Shown here: one piece after another, positions 63,201-64,000 of the stretch
Position numbering within the stretch: the stretch's first letter is position 1
How the letters are laid out: every line of letters begins with the position of its first letter
Assembly (NCBI RefSeq): GCF_037911585.1
Contig: NZ_JBAJNS010000001.1
Location: 5,801,001 to 5,865,000, forward strand
Length of the DNA: 64,000 nucleotides
Source of the DNA: Streptomyces sp. GSL17-111
GTDB lineage: Bacteria > Actinomycetota > Actinomycetes > Streptomycetales > Streptomycetaceae
Direction of reading: 5' to 3'
The notes under the pieces: model-generated
Told to the model about the DNA's origin: nothing
The model's input: only the letters and a program-made list of their open reading frames with translations
The model's database searches: none
Position numbers and translations under genes: made by a program

Positions 63201-64000
63201 CCTGCTGGACGCCGTCAGAACCGGTGCCGCCGCGGTCCTGGGTCATGCGAGTGCGGACAGCGTCCCCGTCGAACTGTCCTTCTCCTCGCTCGGCTTCGAC
63301 TCGCTCACCGCCGTCGACCTTCGTGACCGACTGATGGCCGAAACTGGCCTCTCGCTGTCCGCCACACTCGTCTTCGACCACCCCACCGCCCAGGCGCTCG
63401 CCGCCCACCTCGCCGACCTGCTGCCCTCCTCCACACCCGGCGACGCCTCCGCGTCCCCCGCCCCCCGTGCCGCCGCCGACCCGGACGAGCCGATCGCGAT
63501 CGTCTCCATGGCCTGCCGCTACCCCGGCGGAGTCGGGTCGCCCGACGACCTGTGGGACCTGGTCGCCGCGGGGGCCGACGGCATCTCCGCCTTCCCCGCC
63601 GACCGGGACTGGGACCTCGCGGCCCTCCAGGAGACGGGAGCCTTCGCCACCGAGGGCGGCTTTGTGCACGACGCCACTGAGTTCGACGCGGGGCTGTTCG
63701 GCATCTCGCCGCGTGAGGCGATGGCGATGGATCCGCAGCAGCGCCTGCTGCTGGAGACGGCGTGGGAGGCGCTGGAGCGGGCGGGCATGAACCCGCGCAC
63801 GCTCCAGGGGACGTCGACCGGCGTCTTCGTCGGCGCCTCGACCTCCGGCTACGGCACCGGCGGGCGTACCGAGGGCGCGGACGGCCACCTGATGACCGGT
63901 ATGGCCGGCAGCGTGCTGTCCGGCCGGGTCGCGTACTCGTTCGGTCTGGAGGGGCCGGCGGTCACCGTCGACACGGCGTGCTCGTCGTCGCTGGTCGCGC
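54244..64000 (+). CDS. Modular type I PKS, modules 10, 11 and start of 12, 3' truncated (PKS-4)
   Basis: The frame is open from GTG 54244 to the window end (3,252 whole codons); motifs at eleven points across 9.7 kb all fall in one frame. The start is set by GGAGAAGG (54227-54234), 9 bases upstream. The head is a coiled coil (DQKYLDYLRRLTADLRQ) running to the first KS at residue 34, the same length as the PKS-3 head. It should accept the chain from the PKS-3 tail. Modules: 10 KS-AT-KR-ACP with a methylmalonyl AT, 11 KS-AT-KR-ACP with a malonyl AT, then a KS cut by the window end. Codon use changes sharply several times in this gene: the AT of module 10, part of the KS of module 11, and the KR half of module 11 use G/T-ending codons, the rest C-ending ones. 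Confidence 0.94.
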   Translation, partial: MADDQKYLDYLRRLTADLRQTRRRLRIAEARGSEPVAVVGMACRYPGEVRSPEDLWEMVSSGRDGMSSFPVNRGWDTTALYDDAPDNAGTTYVREGGFVHEAGDFDAALFSISPREALAMDPQQRLFLETSWEALERAGVDPLSLRGSRTGVFVGSSSSAYGAGLRALPQGVEGHLLTGSAPSVVSGRVAYALGLEGPAVTVDTACSSSLVATHLAVQALRSGECDAALAGGVTVMTSPGIFTEFSRQRGLAADGRCKPFSADADGTGWAEGSGAIVLRRLSDAKRRGDRILAVIRGSAVNQDGASNGLSAPNGPSQERVILAALENARLDPADIDAVEAHGTGTTLGDPIEAQALLATYGQGARRHPLRLGSVKSNIGHAQAASGVAGLIKMVLALGREELPPTLHVSAPTPHVDWSQGQVRLLTDPMAWPSDPERPRRAGVSSFSISGTNAHIILEGPDATAGAPDNETGETGDEADETGTAAADTPAADCPDADRPVLPVVPWVLSGHTAEALAAQAGRLTGMADADPAGVGRSLLSRAVLEHRAVVLGEDRAGALGALARDVAHPEVVRGVARSGGAPVLVFPGQGSQWVGMGRELAASSAVFREGLEECAAALEPFTDGWSLWEVLESDEEVLWGRVDVVQPVLWALMVSLAGLWRSVGVVPSAVVGHSQGEIAAAVVAGGLSLVDGARVVGLRSRALRVLAGRGGMVSLGVGAEVAGELVGGFGGRVSVAAVNGPGSTVVSGEVGALDELVGVCEGRGVRVRRVPVDYASHSVQVEELRERILADLGPVVPRSSVVPLYSSVRGGRIDTAVMDAGYWYESLRSLVRFGEATDALLGDGRSVFLECSPHPVLTPGIEETVEASGRPGAVLATLHRGKGDATRWLTALAEAHVAGVPVDWTTVLPDTPPVDLPTYAFQHTHYWMTEPPEAARALDAAAAGDPDETEFWDAVDRLDYDQVAGTLHLESGDGLETVLPALSVWRRSRAERSTVDAWRYRVAWHPADRTPATALDGHWLLLRTEAVDADHTARCAGALRAAGAETTELTVPDAALDRWGLSQLLRESAGAPVTGVLSLLADDGRPHPEDPAVSIGLGATLTVVQALADAEITAPLWCATTGAVAAHRSDRITDPAAARVWGLGRVAALEHPDRWGGLIDLPTDPEPRALARLAAVLTGDEDQVAVRAEGVYLRRLLHAPSTPAEGTAPPAAAPEAVLITGGTGALGAEAARMLARRGTRKLVLSSRRGEEAPGAADLVAELAELGATATVAACDVADRDALAALLAEHPVTGVVHAAGVDPVLLMDATSVSELAEGLRAKACGAEHLDALLPDAELFVLFSSIAGVWGSGGQGAYAAANAHLDALATARRAAGRAGTAVSWGSWAGAGMAARDGADAYLRRRGLRPMASTLCVAALERAIDSDDACVTVADVDWARFTPAFTSSRPSPLLGVLPEAVDALAAASDGGETRAGTSASSAVRTLLSGVPESEWTRTLTDLVRRETAAALGYPEPVDAERPFKDLGVDSLTALQVRKRVADAAGVQLPATLVFDHPTPSAVARHLLSLIDDDERAAAVTVAVASDEPLAIVSMACRYPGGVDSPESLWDLVAEGRDGVGAFPTDRGWRAAPGASVGFALEGGFVHDATEFDAGLFGISPREAMAMDPQQRLLLETAWEALERAGMNPRTFQGTSTGVFVGASPSGYGVGATDSGSEGHFLTGMSGSVLSGRVAYSFGLEGPAVTVDTACSSSLVALHLAAQSLRTGECSMAIVGGVAVMSTPGVFAEFDRQDGLASDGRCKAFAAGADGTGWGEGVGLLLLERLSDARRNGHEVLGVLRGSAVNQDGASNGLTAPNGPAQQRVVRAALAAAGLGASDVDAVEAHGTGTRLGDPIEAQALLATYGQDRVEPLYLGSVKSNIGHTQAASGVAGVIKMVEALRRGVLPRTLHVDAPTPHVDWSAGAVELLAEARQWPEVGRPRRAGVSSFGVSGTNAHVILEQAEVAEVSPVVGAGAGAGAGVVGPWVVSARSRGALVAQAGRLETFLRERPDVASSAVAYTLATGRAALEHRAVVLGEDRDELLAGLHALAGGETSQRVVTGTVRTGRTGFLFSGQGAQRVGMGRELYEAFPVFADAFDAVCARVDLDRPLHEVVFGEDAELLARTVYTQPALFAVEVALFRLVESWGVVPDVLVGHSIGELAAAHVAGVLSLDDACALVSARGRLMESLPQGGAMLAVEAAEDGLDLPEGVDLAAVNGPTSVTVSGDADAVEALEERLRSEGVRVKRLVVSHAFHSHLMEPMLAEFAAVAESLTYHPPTIPLVATAPGDMATPAYWVGQIREPVRFADAIASLDGVRVLLEVGPAGVLCPLVPHIAEDVTAVPALRAGAEETNAFLRALAVLHVQGAAVDWGRVVSGPGVGLPTYAFQRERFWLGAAVVEGVVAGAEDEAFWSVVEAGDSGALADVLRVGAGEAEAVLPALAGWRRARVERSRADGMRYRVSWSVVGDAGVSASGRWLVVATEGVSAEWVEACVSALAGGGADPFVVVLDDGELDRWELAGRLTEEDALGGGVAGVLSLAALDSRVGVVGVPEGLPVSVAWSLALVQALGDAEVDVPLWCVTSGAVSTGRADGVVVAEQAQVWGMGRVAALEFPQRWGGLVDVPAVLDERAGARLVRVLSGAEDQVAVRASGVFGRRLVRVEAGSGVPGEFSSSGAVLVTGGTGALGAAVARRLAVRGVRDLVLTSRRGMEAAGAGELVAELAGLGAVARVVACDVADRGALAALLAEHPVTGVFHAAGVVDTVPLVGVGPEEFAEVLRAKTLGAGYLDELVPDAEMFVLFSSIAGVWGSGGQSAYAAANAHLDALAEARRARGLAATSVAWGPWAEAGMLVEENAEDYLRRRGLTPLPPELGVTILEDAVARDLGCIVAADADWGRFAPAFGSGRATTLFDDVPEAAAPSAPASGADSDAAPLMAALAGKGPAERRAVLLDAVRTGAAAVLGHASADSVPVELSFSSLGFDSLTAVDLRDRLMAETGLSLSATLVFDHPTAQALAAHLADLLPSSTPGDASASPAPRAAADPDEPIAIVSMACRYPGGVGSPDDLWDLVAAGADGISAFPADRDWDLAALQETGAFATEGGFVHDATEFDAGLFGISPREAMAMDPQQRLLLETAWEALERAGMNPRTLQGTSTGVFVGASTSGYGTGGRTEGADGHLMTGMAGSVLSGRVAYSFGLEGPAVTVDTACSSSLVA
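54343..58940 (+). other. PKS module 10: KS-AT(methylmalonyl)-KR(A)-ACP
   Basis: KS Cys at 54859 in DTACSSS. The KS-AT linker has an acidic repeat (ETGETGDEADETGT, near 55650). AT (about 55990-56880): GHSQG (Ser at 56263) and YASH at 56563-56574, the methylmalonyl signature, the only one among the extension modules here. This AT and its flanks lie in an island of G/T-ending codons starting near 55870. FWDAV dimerization element. KR (about 57890-58480): HAAGVDPVLL without LDD and with Trp in AGVWGSGGQ, A-type; catalytic residues complete. ACP Ser at 58822. Expected result: an alpha-methyl, beta-hydroxy unit. Methyl configuration was not assigned. Confidence 0.91.
59155..59505 (+). repeat. KS tract of module 11 shared with module 12
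   Basis: 59155-59303 and about 59415-59505 match 63652-63801 and 63913-64000 almost base for base; the segment between them, covering the variable loop, differs. The match may continue beyond the window end. Confidence 0.85.
60268..60296 (+). repeat. GTGCCG hexanucleotide repeat in the module 11 KS-AT linker
   Basis: GGTGCC units repeat from 60268 to 60296 and code for alternating Gly-Ala. The repeat keeps the frame and lies in a flexible linker, so length changes would probably be tolerated. Confidence 0.8.
60560..61280 (+). repeat. Homogenised malonyl-AT tract, copy 8 (module 11)
   Basis: Same tract as at 11523, on a different gene. Subtype GEDAELLAR, HSIGEL, with private changes (RSEGVRVKR, PLHEVVFG). 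Confidence 0.85.
63487..64000 (+). other. PKS module 12: partial KS, cut by the window end
   Basis: The KS begins EPIAIVSMACRYPGG and runs to just past its active Cys (63979-63981, DTACSSS). About 150 bases of it (from about 63655) are identical, except for single bases, to the KS of module 11. AT and reductive domains lie beyond the window. Confidence 0.93.
63652..64000 (+). repeat. KS tract of module 12 shared with module 11
   Basis: Partner of the tract at 59155-59505; cut by the window end. Confidence 0.85.

Larger units (their letters stand above)
58993..63430 (+). other. PKS module 11: KS-AT(malonyl)-KR(A)-ACP
   Basis: KS Cys at 59482. AT (about 60560-61330) with GHSIG and HAFH at 61108-61119: malonyl, one of the homogenised copies. 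FWSVV dimerization element near 61587. KR (about 62383-62960): HAAGVVDTVPL without LDD, Trp in AGVWGSGGQ, A-type, complete. ACP Ser at 63301. Expected result: an L-hydroxyl. Codons change from C-ending to G/T-ending near 59600, back near 60480, again to G/T near 61450 and back near 62850. Confidence 0.91.

Overview
The window is a very GC-rich stretch whose C-ending codons, GTG starts and purine-rich ribosome sites point to Streptomyces or a close actinomycete. Every supportable gene is on the + strand. It is the interior of a type I modular polyketide synthase (PKS) cluster: four PKS genes (the first truncated at its 5' end, the last at its 3' end) and one two-gene ABC exporter. I saw no RNA gene, transposase, CRISPR array, regulator gene, thioesterase or tailoring enzyme.

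Layout: 1-3673, 3' end of a PKS gene ('PKS-1': DH-ER-KR-ACP and a C-terminal docking region). 3961-6653, ABC ATPase and membrane subunit with overlapping ends, followed by a strong hairpin. 6903-24170, PKS-2: a KSQ-AT-ACP loading module and extension modules 1-3. 24207-53984, PKS-3: a single reading frame of 9,925 residues with six modules (4-9). 54244-64000, PKS-4: modules 10 and 11 and the first part of the KS of module 12. Module numbers are mine and count from the loading module in this window.

Predicted assembly: the loading AT has the methylmalonyl signature YASH and its KS has Gln in place of Cys, so the starter should be propionyl formed by decarboxylation. Modules 1-7, 9 and 11 have malonyl ATs (HAFH), module 10 a methylmalonyl AT (YASH), and module 8 an AT with an unfamiliar signature (LAAH) whose extender I cannot assign. 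Reductive domains: M1 DH-KR, M2 KR, M3 degenerate KR, M4 DH-ER-KR, M5 KR, M6 KR, M7 DH-KR, M8 DH-KR, M9 KR, M10 KR, M11 KR. The expected chain is therefore a propionate-primed, mostly unbranched polyol with one alkene from M1, a probable ketone from M3, one saturated unit from M4 and a diene from M7-M8. I do not recognise the product.

Docking: the PKS-2 tail and PKS-3 head, and the PKS-3 tail and PKS-4 head, look like ordinary docking partners, so PKS-2, PKS-3, PKS-4 is a plausible order. PKS-1 lies upstream of the loading-module gene but ends in a docking tail without a thioesterase, so it must act later in the line or on a protein outside the window.

The promoter regions of PKS-2 and PKS-4 share an exact 10-mer, CTAGGGGTTG, that overlaps a plausible -35 box. 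Both genes may answer to one pathway activator. Eight of the ten extension ATs are nearly identical in DNA, and several domains switch abruptly to G/T-ending codons, which shows recent recombination within the assembly line.
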